From an uncultured Opitutia bacterium (GTDB lineage: Bacteria > Verrucomicrobiota > Verrucomicrobiia > Opitutales > Opitutaceae): a stretch of 64,000 nucleotides of DNA. Numbering within the stretch: position 1 is the first letter of the stretch; the number at the start of each line of letters is the position of its first letter. Location: assembly GCA_903896015.1 (NCBI GenBank), contig CAITWF010000025.1:95107-159106 (forward strand). The letters are read 5' to 3'. A program made the position numbers and the translations under genes. Below are positions 35,888-43,050 of this stretch, piece after piece. The notes below the pieces were generated by a model. That model did no database searches. It was not told the DNA's origin and saw only the letters and a program-made list of their open reading frames with translations.

Positions 35888-37114
35888 TCAGACGCGCAGG
35901 AAAATTTTCCGCGAGTGGAGAAACCACGCCAGCAGGATCACGAGCCCGATCGAAACGGTGGCGATCATCACGTCGCCGAACCCTGTGGTGACATGCGCGT
36001 CGAAAAACGCCTTCACGCTGCCGCCCACGAATCGCTGCGCCTGGCGCGGAAACATGATGAGGTTGCCCTTGATCACGTAGAGCGTGATTGGGTTCATCCC
36101 GATCCAGACGAACGCCGGGCACCACCAGCGCCACTGCCGGACGTCGATCAGGTAGAAAAACGCCGCCAGCAACAGCGCGCTCCAGCCGCCCGCGACGAGC
36201 ACGAACGACGACGTCCAAATCTTCTTAACGATCGGAAACTGCACACCCCACGCGAAGCCGAGCGCGAGCGAAAGGACTCCGCCGATCACGAGCCACTGGA
36301 CTTTTTTCATGTCGGTGAGGTCGGTCCGGCGGAGGAGGAGGCCGGCGAGCACACCGAGCAGGCACGTCGCGACGGCGGGGATGGTACTGAGAATTCCTTC
36401 CGGGTCCCAATACACGTCGTATTTGCGGCCGGGCAGGTGCTCGAAATCGAAGTGGTTGGAGACGTTGAGACCGGGCTCGTAGCGGCCGGTGACGCGTGCG
36501 GTCGTCGCCTCATAGGCGCGCTGCACCTGCTCCAGCGTCGGCTTCGGGCCGAAGCGCGCGATCATGGCTTCCTTGTCGAGCGCGATGTCGCGAATCGGCA
36601 CGAACGTCATCAGTGCCCAGTAGCCGGCGAGAATCGCGACCGCGGCGATCGCGAGGCCGCGCGGGCGCAGGTAAATGTAGAGCAGGCCCGCGCCCGCGTA
36701 GGCGAGGGCGATGCGGTTGACGACGCCCAGCAGCCGCATGTCAGGCCATTCAAGCGTGAAGCCGCCGCTGTAAAACAGCGCGATGAGAAACAGGATCGCG
36801 GAGCGGACGAGCACGCGTTTTACCGCGGCGCCGCGGCCTCTTTCCGCGATAATGCGGTTGAGGGCAAACGCCATCGACGCGCCGGCCATGAACACGAACA
36901 GCGGAAAAATCAGATGATACGCGCGAAAGCCGGCCCAATCGGCATGGTCGAGCTCCATCGCGAGAAACCGGAGCGGCGGAGTCTTCCACGCCTTTGCGAG
37001 CGCGTAGACGAGCGCATCTCCGCCGAGGATCCAAAACATGTCGAAGCCGCGGAGGGCATCGAGCGAGACGAGGCGGGAACTCGGGGCGGGAGAAGCGGGG
37101 GCGGGGGCGCTCAT
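35888..37114 (-). CDS. Heparan-alpha-glucosaminide N-acetyltransferase-like (DUF5009) membrane protein
   Basis: A 408-residue protein with ten or so spans. RLVSLDALRGFDMFWI is the family opening. The segment ELDHADWAGFRAYHLIFPLFV contains the His that corresponds to the acetyl-acceptor His of human HGSNAT, and FVWIGMNPITLYV is the conserved late motif. The family transfers acetyl groups across a membrane onto sugars. It is the probable first gene of a three-gene operon with the Mpo1-like protein and the glycosidase, and it is divergent from the toxin-antitoxin pair. Confidence 0.85.
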   Translation of the reverse strand: MSAPAPASPAPSSRLVSLDALRGFDMFWILGGDALVYALAKAWKTPPLRFLAMELDHADWAGFRAYHLIFPLFVFMAGASMAFALNRIIAERGRGAAVKRVLVRSAILFLIALFYSGGFTLEWPDMRLLGVVNRIALAYAGAGLLYIYLRPRGLAIAAVAILAGYWALMTFVPIRDIALDKEAMIARFGPKPTLEQVQRAYEATTARVTGRYEPGLNVSNHFDFEHLPGRKYDVYWDPEGILSTIPAVATCLLGVLAGLLLRRTDLTDMKKVQWLVIGGVLSLALGFAWGVQFPIVKKIWTSSFVLVAGGWSALLLAAFFYLIDVRQWRWWCPAFVWIGMNPITLYVIKGNLIMFPRQAQRFVGGSVKAFFDAHVTTGFGDVMIATVSIGLVILLAWFLHSRKIFLRV

Positions 37115-37168
37115 CGAACTGCGCGAGCACAGGCGAACAATTGGGTGCGGTCAATGCCGGGGCGCACG

Positions 37169-37198
37169 TTGACAGGTATTACTTTGGCGACCTACGGT
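37169..37198 (+). promoter_or_regulatory. Putative sigma-70 promoter of the VapBC-like pair
   Basis: A perfect -35 hexamer TTGACA (37169-37174) is followed after 18 bp by TACGGT (37193-37198), a weak -10. Transcription would start about 7 bp later, essentially at the GTG start codon at 37206, so the mRNA would be nearly leaderless. No Shine-Dalgarno sequence is visible. This is sequence inspection only. Confidence 0.4.
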
Positions 37199-37205
37199 AA
37201 GAATT

Positions 37206-37439
37206 GTGAAAATCACCACGAAAGGCCAGGTCACCATTCCGCAAGACGTGCGCGAGGAATTTGGTCTTTTGCCGAACACGGATGTCGAATTCGTGCGCGA
37301 TGGGCGCGGCGGTGTGCGTCTGCACAAATCCGCCAAAGCCGGCACGCGTGGGGCCGATCTAGTCGCGGCGCTGCGGGGCAAGTGGCGTAGCAAGCTCGGA
37401 ACGGACGACGTGATGGCGATGACTCGCGGCGAATCGTGA
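37206..37439 (+). CDS. vapB: AbrB/VapB-type antitoxin
   Basis: A 77-residue protein with a SpoVT-AbrB swapped-hairpin domain: MKITTKGQVTIPQDVREEFG, then TDVEFVRDGRGGVRLHKS. The C-terminal 35 residues would neutralise the toxin. GTG start. Its stop overlaps the GTG of the PIN-domain gene (GTGA), so the pair is translationally coupled. The antitoxin typically represses its own promoter. The gene order (antitoxin first) and the partner make the VapBC call firm. Confidence 0.88.
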   Translation: MKITTKGQVTIPQDVREEFGLLPNTDVEFVRDGRGGVRLHKSAKAGTRGADLVAALRGKWRSKLGTDDVMAMTRGES

Positions 37440-37837
37440 GCACGCTGGTCGACAGCAACGTGCTCATCGATGTGCTGAGCGAGGATGCGCGCTGGTTTAA
37501 CTGGTCGTCGCACGCACTGGCCCACGCCGTCGAGCATGGCACGCTGGGGATCAATCCCATCATCTACGCCGAGGTTGCGGTTGGTTACACCTCGGCGGCG
37601 CAGGTGGACGCGGTGCTGCCGATCGACCGTTTTGCCCGACTCGCGCTGCCGTTTGCCGTAGGGTTTCTCGCCGGTCGGGCGTTTGTTTCCTACCGCCGCC
37701 GCGGCGGCGCGCGGCAATCACCGCTGCCAGATTTCTACATTGGGGCGCATGCGCTCGTGGATGGGCACACGCTACTCACCCGCGACCCGGCGCGCTACCG
37801 GACCTATTTTCCGAAGCTGAAGCTGATTTGTCCGTGA
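37436..37837 (+). CDS. vapC: VapC-type PIN-domain toxin ribonuclease
   Basis: A 133-residue PIN-domain protein. The Mg2+-binding acidic residues are visible: Asp6 in LVDSNVLID, Glu in IIYAEVAVG, Asp in PDFYIGAHA and a further Asp in LLTRDPARY. VapC toxins are RNases that cut tRNA or rRNA. GTG start, overlapping the antitoxin stop. Its own stop overlaps the GTG of the decayed TIR gene, so three genes are chained by GTGA overlaps. All active-site residues are in place, so it should be functional. Confidence 0.88.
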   Translation: MSTLVDSNVLIDVLSEDARWFNWSSHALAHAVEHGTLGINPIIYAEVAVGYTSAAQVDAVLPIDRFARLALPFAVGFLAGRAFVSYRRRGGARQSPLPDFYIGAHALVDGHTLLTRDPARYRTYFPKLKLICP

Positions 37838-38210
37838 CCAACGAAGGCGCAGCCGCCGTCTTCGTGAGCCACGCGTCGCAGGATGCGACAGCCGTGCTGC
37901 GCATGGCCGAGGTGTTGCGCGCGGCGGGCGTCGAAGGGTGGTTCGATCAAAACGAACTCGTGGGCGGTGATGCGCGGGATCAAAGAATCCGCAAACAAAT
38001 CAAGGACTGCGCCCTTTTCGTCCCGATCATTTCCGCCAGCACGCAGGCGCGCAACGAGGGTTATTTTCGGCTCGAGTGGCGGCGCGCCGACCAGCGCAAG
38101 TGCCGGACTCTTTCACCGAAGTCCAATGGACGCGCCCGCCCGGCGGCGAAACGACGCCGGCGTTTTGCGCGCGGGTGAAGAAGCTTTTGGGTGGCGAAGT
38201 GGCGCCGGCC
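37834..38210 (+). pseudogene. Degenerate TIR-domain gene
   Basis: The frame from GTG 37834 starts as a TIR domain: AAVFVSHASQDATAVLRMAEVL, then GVEGWFDQNELVGGDARDQ and IKDCALFVPIISAS. It reaches NEGYFRLEWRRADQR and then reads nonsense to a stop at 38176-38178. The end of the TIR domain (VPDSFTEVQWTRPPGGE, then FCARVKKLL) appears in another frame from 38100. About 25-35 codons of the core are missing and the frame is shifted. In the related intact proteins I recall from Opitutaceae, the TIR domain runs straight on and is followed by a long C-terminal part. That part is also absent. The gene is therefore dead, or at best encodes a truncated TIR. Confidence 0.8.
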
Positions 38211-38296
38211 TCGGAGCGAAGTTCCAAGATAGAGGCGCGCCCCCAACTCGCACTCCGCCCTTGCGCGAGGCGGCGGGATGCGTCCTCTGTTTCCGC

Positions 38297-38758
38297 ATGA
38301 AGGTTTCGTTCACGCAGAAAGAATATGCCCGCCTCCTCGAACTCGCCTATCTCGGCCTGTGGGTCACGGGCGCGCGGCCCGATGATCCGGCGACAATGCC
38401 CGAGCGCTATGCCGACCTCGCGCAAAAAATTTACGGGCTCGCGGAGACGTTTGGCTGCGCCGACCTCGTGGAGTCGGATGTGAACGGCGAACTTTTCCCC
38501 AACGAGAAACTCACGCAGGAAAGTCCTGCGCGCGAGAAGCTCGACTCTTTCGTCGAGGATGCGTTTTGGGGCGAACTCGTGGGCCGGCTCGCGGAGCGTG
38601 ATCTGCGCGCCGAGCGCGGCAAGGATGCGACAAAGATTGGCGACGAATATTCCGAGGAGGACCAGGCGCGGCTCGACGAACTTGAGGACGCGTATTGGCG
38701 CGAGTTTGAGGCGAATGGCGTCGATCATCTGGTCGTGTTGCGCGGCGGGAAAGGGTGA
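38297..38758 (+). CDS. Conserved hypothetical cytoplasmic protein
   Basis: A 153-residue acidic protein. I do not recognise the family. It begins MKVSFTQKEYARLLELAYLG and holds the charged helical segment EEDQARLDELEDAYWREFE near the end. It has no signal peptide and no membrane span. The open frame extends upstream through the decayed TIR gene to 37883, but that part is not coding. The gene sits in the accessory islet right after the TIR remnant. Confidence 0.75.
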   Translation: MKVSFTQKEYARLLELAYLGLWVTGARPDDPATMPERYADLAQKIYGLAETFGCADLVESDVNGELFPNEKLTQESPAREKLDSFVEDAFWGELVGRLAERDLRAERGKDATKIGDEYSEEDQARLDELEDAYWREFEANGVDHLVVLRGGKG

Positions 38759-38798
38759 GCACGGTGGCCGCCGGGTTTGACGACGTCCGCGCCAAGCT

Positions 38799-40262
38799 AT
38801 GATTTGCGTCATGCTCCGGCCCCGGATGTCACCCCGCATCGCTCTGGCGTTGATCGGCCTGCTTGCCGGTTTTTTTTCGCGAGCAGCCACCGCCGCAACC
38901 GATCCGATTCCGCGGCGGGTGCTGTTCATCGCGGGGCCAAAGAGTCACGAGGCCGGTTTGCACGAATTTCCGCGCGGAGTCGAACTGCTGGAGGAGGCCC
39001 TCAACTGCTCGGGACTGCCGATCGTGGCGAGCGTTTCGGTCGGCTGGCCGGCGGCAGAAGCAGACCTCGTGCAAGCCGACGCCCTGGTGATCTATTCCGA
39101 CGGACTGGAGGCGCATGTTGCCCGCGGCCACGCGGAGGCATTGCGTGGTCGCTTGGTGGCGGGAAAGGCGCTCGTGGTGCTGCATTTTGCACTCGAACCC
39201 TCGGCCGACGATGCCGCACTGCGCGAGGTGTTGCGCGACGCGATTGGCGCCACGTTTGAGGCGGGTTGGTCAGTCAACCCGGTGTGGCTGTTGAAGGCCG
39301 CTCCCGCTACGGGGCTTCCCGCCGCACGTGGCGTGGGAACGCTGGCGATTCAGGACGAGTGGTATTTTCATCTGCGCTTTCGCGAAAATCAGCACGGTAT
39401 CGAAACGCTCCTCGCTGCCGCACCGCCGATGGCGGTCGTGGCCGAGGACGGACCACGCTCGGGCAATGCCGCGGTGCGCGCCGCCCTCGCCCGTGGTGAA
39501 CCGCAGGTCGTCGCGTGGACGTGCGTGAACGACAACGGCGCGCGCGGCTTCGGCTTCACCGGCGGACACTCCCACCGATTTTGGTATGACGACGCCTGCC
39601 GCCGGCTTGTCCTCAACGGCATCGCGTGGGCCGCGGGCGTGGAAATTCTGGCGAGCGGCGTGCCGCTGGTGAGTCCGTCCGCACCGCTCTACCTCACCCT
39701 CGATGAAGCGATCGCCCGCGGCGATGCGATCGATGTGAAGCGTCACCTCGCCCGCTCGCCCGAGCTCGTCCGCCCGGGCGCCGGCGCAAAACTCAACCCG
39801 CTTCATCAGGCGATCCTGCGCCGCAAGCCCGACATCGTCGCCCTGTTGATTGCGGCCGGCGCCGATCTCAACGCGCCGGACAAGGCGAACCGCACGCCGT
39901 TGCACATGGCGGTGGAGCGCGGCGACGCCGCGATCGTCGCGCTGCTGCTCACTCATAAAGCAGACGCAACGCGCCGCGATCAAACCGGCTGGACGCCAAT
40001 GCACCACGCCGCGGCGAAAGACCAGATCGAGCTCGCGCGACTCCTGCTCGATTCGGGGGTCGACCCAAATGCGCTCAGCGAGCTGGGTGGCACGCCCCTG
40101 CATGAAGCGGCCGCCGGCGCGAGTGCCGCGATGGTGCAACTGCTCCTCGCGCATGGCACCGATCCGGCCATCCGTTCGAAGTCTGGCGTGACCGCGCTCG
40201 ACCTCGCGCGTGAGTTCAAGAATGCGGCGGCGATCGACGTTTTGGAAAAGCACGAAAAGTGA
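38799..40262 (+). CDS. Exported ThuA-like domain fused to ankyrin repeats
   Basis: A 487-residue protein. The ATG at 38799 gives a short lead before the signal peptide (ALALIGLLAGFFSRAATA). An alternative start at 38826 begins right at it. Residues about 40-270 look like a ThuA/glutamine-amidotransferase-like sugar-utilisation fold: RRVLFIAGPKSHEAGLHEF, then ALVIYSDGLEAHV, RGFGFTGGHSHRFW and WAAGVEILASGVP. Then come four to five ankyrin repeats, such as KLNPLHQAILRRKPDIVALL, then RTPLHMAVERGDAAIVALL, TPMHHAAAKDQIELARLLL and TPLHEAAAGASAAMVQLLL. Fusion of a ThuA-like domain to ankyrins in one exported protein is unusual. Confidence 0.82.
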   Translation: MICVMLRPRMSPRIALALIGLLAGFFSRAATAATDPIPRRVLFIAGPKSHEAGLHEFPRGVELLEEALNCSGLPIVASVSVGWPAAEADLVQADALVIYSDGLEAHVARGHAEALRGRLVAGKALVVLHFALEPSADDAALREVLRDAIGATFEAGWSVNPVWLLKAAPATGLPAARGVGTLAIQDEWYFHLRFRENQHGIETLLAAAPPMAVVAEDGPRSGNAAVRAALARGEPQVVAWTCVNDNGARGFGFTGGHSHRFWYDDACRRLVLNGIAWAAGVEILASGVPLVSPSAPLYLTLDEAIARGDAIDVKRHLARSPELVRPGAGAKLNPLHQAILRRKPDIVALLIAAGADLNAPDKANRTPLHMAVERGDAAIVALLLTHKADATRRDQTGWTPMHHAAAKDQIELARLLLDSGVDPNALSELGGTPLHEAAAGASAAMVQLLLAHGTDPAIRSKSGVTALDLAREFKNAAAIDVLEKHEK

Positions 40263-40422
40263 CGGCGCCGTGTCAGCGTTGAAGTGTCCTCCGCCCGATT
40301 GGGATGTTTACGGGAGATTTTTTTGTGGGGGGATCGCGTCGCCTGCAAGTAAGGCGGTGCCCCGACGGGTAGGTGTATGGCCCATTATGACCGCGGGGAA
40401 AATGGGGCACAGTGGCCGACCA

Positions 40423-40725
40423 ATGAAAACCACGCACAAGAATCACCCGACCCACAGTGAAATCGCGACCCAGGCCCAGCTCGTCTGGGAACTGCGGGGG
40501 CGACCGGAAGGACAGGACCAGGCAATCTGGCTAACAGCGGAGGAGGAATTGCGCTACGATCGCAAACTGAACGTAGTCGCCACGCGTGACCATGCTTCCG
40601 CGTTACAGCGTCTGGATCGGAAGAGCGATGCGGTCCAGAAGGAGTTGTCCGAGCTGTTCCCTTCGAAAAACTCCCCGACGATTCGGGAGGAACTCCAACC
40701 CACCAACCTGAACGAGGATCGTTGA
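40423..40725 (+). CDS. DUF2934-family small protein
   Basis: A 100-residue protein matching DUF2934 in IATQAQLVWELRGRPEGQD and the following IWLTAEEELRYDRK. The ATG at 40423 starts just before the conserved part. The rest is helical and charged (ALQRLDRKSDAVQKEL). The frame continues open upstream to 40210, overlapping the ankyrin gene, which is improbable. Function unknown; DUF2934 proteins are often found in Verrucomicrobiota and Bradyrhizobium-like genomes. Confidence 0.7.
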   Translation: MKTTHKNHPTHSEIATQAQLVWELRGRPEGQDQAIWLTAEEELRYDRKLNVVATRDHASALQRLDRKSDAVQKELSELFPSKNSPTIREELQPTNLNEDR

Positions 40726-40906
40726 TCGCCGAGAGAGAAAACTCCCTTCCGCACTCCTCGCGGTGACGGCGTAATCGCCGAAAAAACGGTGAAGCCCTCA
40801 AGCGATAGCGGCAGTCCTTCGGGTATGCGAACCATCCTGAACTCCGGGGGTTTGGCGTTGTGAACATACTTTCGATCCGCACCATCCCTCCGTTCTTTGG
40901 AAGTTT

Positions 40907-41197
40907 GGGCCTATAGCTCAACGGTTAGAGCAGAGGACTTTCACGGGTCGGCGGCGGGGAAACGCGCCGTCAGTCAGGTGTAAATTCGGTGAACGGCCTG
41001 CCCCAAAGGGCGACCCAACGCCGAGCCAAGCCCGCGCGAAAGCGCGGTAAGGTGTAGAGACCATAATCACCCACCTAAACCCCGGGCAATCGGGACACGG
41101 TGAAGGCATGGTCCAGACCACGCACGGATCGCCGGCGGCGAAAGTCGAAGTGGTAAGCATAATCCTTTGGTTCTGGGTTCGAATCCCAGTGGGCCCA
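40907..41197 (+). tRNA. tRNA with CAU anticodon (tRNA-Ile2 type), split by a group I intron
   Basis: The exons 40907-40939 (33 nt) and 41158-41197 (40 nt) join into a normal 73-nt tRNA without encoded CCA. The acceptor stem is GGGCCTA/TGGGCCC with one G.U pair. The D arm is GCTC/GAGC. The anticodon stem is GAGGA/TCCTT with a final G.U. The spliced anticodon loop is CTCATAA (anticodon CAT). The variable loop is TGGTT. The T arm is CTGGG, TTCGAAT, CCCAG. Discriminator is A73. A CAU anticodon could mean elongator Met or Ile2 (lysidine-modified C34, reading AUA). Overall resemblance to bacterial tRNA-Ile2 favours the latter. Confidence 0.88.
40940..41157 (+). ncRNA. Group I intron (IC3-like) in the anticodon loop of tRNA-CAU
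   Basis: A 218-nt intron between U33 and C34 of the tRNA. All core helices can be drawn. P1: 40936-40939 (GACU) with 40946-40949 (GGUC), giving the 5' splice U.G pair at 40939. P2: 40950-40956/40963-40968. P3: AGGUG 40976-40980 with CACCU 41072-41076. P4: CGGUG 40987-40991 with CGCCG 41019-41023. P5: 41000-41003/41008-41011. P6a: CCGCGC-GAAA-GCGCGG 41032-41047. P7: GACCA 41059-41063 with UGGUC 41109-41113. P8: 41081-41084/41091-41094. P9: ACCAC 41117-41121 with GUGGU 41150-41154. The last base is G41157 (omega G). Stretches such as AACGCCGAGCCAAGC and AAGGTGTAGAGACC resemble, from memory, the Azoarcus tRNA-Ile intron. No ORF inside, so it has no homing endonuclease. Confidence 0.85.
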
Positions 41198-41356
41198 TTC
41201 CAAGAGACATTTTTTCGCTAAAGATTGGGCGCGGGGTAGACGATGAAGGATTGTCCCTAGATTACGATGAATCGCCGCGCTCACCTTCGCTTTGCGTGTT
41301 GCCATGGGCTGCATGCCCGTTGGCGGAGGCGCGTCGCCATTTGCGGACGTTGAGCC

Positions 41357-42070
41357 ATGCATCTCGCGCGCCCTCGACACGCCCGGCCGGTGCTTGGCTC
41401 CTATCTTAATGCGCGTTCGCGGCGTGGGCTTGAACGCGAACCAGTTGCCCCGCTGCCCGATGATATCGTGGCCAGCGAGACGCCACCACCTGCCCCGCCG
41501 CAGCCGACCGTCGGCCGCGTCTGGGAACTCGATACCTTCACCGCGCCGATCCGTGGCCGGCAGCTCACGGGCCGCGAAAAGCTCGCGCTCGCGGCGACGC
41601 TGGCGGGGCTGCTGACGTTTGCGATCATACTGCTGCGACCGGAACCGTGGCGCGAGGATACGCAGCGTTTCGTGCGGCTCGCCGCGACGGCACCGAGTGC
41701 CGAGGAGGAGACGGCGGCGGGATTCGCGCGGGGATTTTTGCTGCGACTCGGCGACGGCTGGCAGCCGGAGATTCTGTTTCAAAACGTCGCGCCGGCCTTC
41801 TGGCCGGCCGCACCGGGCGCCGCCAACCGCACGGTCGATCGGCTCGCGGAGGCGTTTGCCGCGCTGCGCGAACGCGGCCGCGTGATCGGCGTGGATCTCG
41901 CGTCCCCGCCCGCGGAGGCGCCCGCCCCAATCGCGGGTGAGCAGACACTGCCCTGCACGCTCGAGTTTGCCGACGGCACCGCATTGCGCGCCGCCGTGCG
42001 ACTCACGTTTTCCCCCGCGGTTCACCGCTGGACGGTGAGCGCTTTGTCGGTCCAGCCGATCTTGCCGTGA
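41357..42070 (+). CDS. Hypothetical protein with one membrane span, first gene of the minor-pilin operon
   Basis: A 237-residue protein without a recognised family. A Pro-rich segment (ETPPPAPPQP) precedes one transmembrane helix at about residues 75-92 (LALAATLAGLLTFAIILL), and an extracytoplasmic domain of about 140 residues follows. The first 40 residues are Arg-rich and may lie outside the true gene. The stop overlaps the GTG of the next gene (GTGA), tying it to three pilin-like genes. A role in pseudopilus assembly is inferred only from position. Confidence 0.65.
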   Translation: MHLARPRHARPVLGSYLNARSRRGLEREPVAPLPDDIVASETPPPAPPQPTVGRVWELDTFTAPIRGRQLTGREKLALAATLAGLLTFAIILLRPEPWREDTQRFVRLAATAPSAEEETAAGFARGFLLRLGDGWQPEILFQNVAPAFWPAAPGAANRTVDRLAEAFAALRERGRVIGVDLASPPAEAPAPIAGEQTLPCTLEFADGTALRAAVRLTFSPAVHRWTVSALSVQPILP

Positions 42071-42510
42071 ACGCGATTCCTCTTCCCGCTGACCGCCGTC
42101 GCTGCGGCATGACGCTGACCGAAGTCATGATCGGCGCCTGCGTGCTCGCGCTCGTGCTCGGCGGCGCGCTGCTCGTGATCCAGCGCAACTACCGGTTTCT
42201 CGCGACCGCGCGCGACCTGACCATCGCCACTCAGATTCTGCAGAACGAGACCGAGCACCTCAGGCTCGCGAACTGGACCACAATCAGTGGCTACCCAACG
42301 GCCAGCACCACACTCACGGTCGATCCTAGCTTTGCGGGCAACGCGCTCGGCCAGCGCTTTACGCTCACGCGCTCCGTGACCGTCGTGCAGACCGATCTGC
42401 TCGATCTGACCTTTACGGTGCGCTGGACTTCGCCCGAAGGAAAGAGGCTGAGGCGCTCGATCCACGTGCAGTGCGCGAAGCACGGCCTCAACGAACTTTT
42501 CAACTCGTGA
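42067..42510 (+). CDS. PilV-like minor pilin with prepilin N-terminal cleavage/methylation motif
   Basis: A 147-residue type IV pilin-like protein. The prepilin site is MTLTEVMIGACVLALV after a short basic leader (DRRRCG), giving the cut between G and M, with Glu at position +5. The hydrophobic N-terminal helix follows (about 14-38), then a globular domain (LTLTVDPSFAGNALGQRF). GTG start, overlapping the upstream stop. In the family such proteins initiate or cap type IV pili or pseudopili. No major pilin or PilB/C/D lies nearby. Confidence 0.8.
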   Translation: MNAIPLPADRRRCGMTLTEVMIGACVLALVLGGALLVIQRNYRFLATARDLTIATQILQNETEHLRLANWTTISGYPTASTTLTVDPSFAGNALGQRFTLTRSVTVVQTDLLDLTFTVRWTSPEGKRLRRSIHVQCAKHGLNELFNS

Positions 42511-43043
42511 AGACGCCGCGCCCCACGCTCCGCCGCTGCGCCCGCGCCTTCACCCTGACCGAGGTGATGATCTCGGTCGGCGTGAGCGCGATCACGCTCA
42601 CGGCGACGCTTAGCGTCGTGCTCTTTATCGCGCGCACCGGCGCCAGCGCGAGCAGCTACGTGACGCAGGCGACCGATTCCCGCCGCGCGTTGGAATTGTT
42701 TGGCCGCGATGCGCGTCAAGCTTCGGCAGCGACCTACAACTCCGCGAACTCGATCACGCTGACGGTGCCGGAGCGCTACACCAACAACAACAATCAGGTC
42801 ACTTACAGTTACGACTCAGCCTCCCACTCGCTGCTCGCCACCTCCGGCACCACGGTGACGACGCTTTGCCGCAACGTCACCGGCGCGAGTTTCGTTTGCT
42901 ACGATTCGACCGACACGGCCACGACGACCTCCGCCAAAATCGCGCTCGTCCAGCTGCAGCTCACGTTGCGGCAGACCGTGCTGACCACTGTGGCGCAGGA
43001 CACGACGGCGCTTTCGGCGAGTTTCATGTTGCGCAACAACTGA
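42507..43043 (+). CDS. PilW-like minor pilin
   Basis: A 178-residue protein with a leader KTPRPTLRRCARA before the pilin-like motif FTLTEVMISVGVSAITL (cleavage before F, Glu at +5). The C-terminal globular part has many Thr/Ser and Asn repeats (YTNNNNQVTYSYDS). GTG start, with a GTGA overlap to the previous gene. The order PilV-like then PilW-like then PilX-like matches minor-pilin operons. Confidence 0.8.
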   Translation: MKTPRPTLRRCARAFTLTEVMISVGVSAITLTATLSVVLFIARTGASASSYVTQATDSRRALELFGRDARQASAATYNSANSITLTVPERYTNNNNQVTYSYDSASHSLLATSGTTVTTLCRNVTGASFVCYDSTDTATTTSAKIALVQLQLTLRQTVLTTVAQDTTALSASFMLRNN

Positions 43044-43050
43044 TCCTATC

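Noticed and set aside
40210..40422. Upstream extension of the DUF2934 frame
   Set aside because: It overlaps the ankyrin gene in another frame, has no family similarity, and the conserved part begins after ATG 40423.
40765..40790. CGGCG-TAAT-CGCCG hairpin after the DUF2934 gene as a terminator
   Set aside because: It is followed by an A-run, not a T-run, on the plus strand. On the minus strand the T-run precedes the stem. It has the wrong polarity for either.
40940..41157. Possible homing-endonuclease gene within the group I intron
   Set aside because: The intron is only 218 nt and is fully accounted for by core helices; no frame long enough exists.
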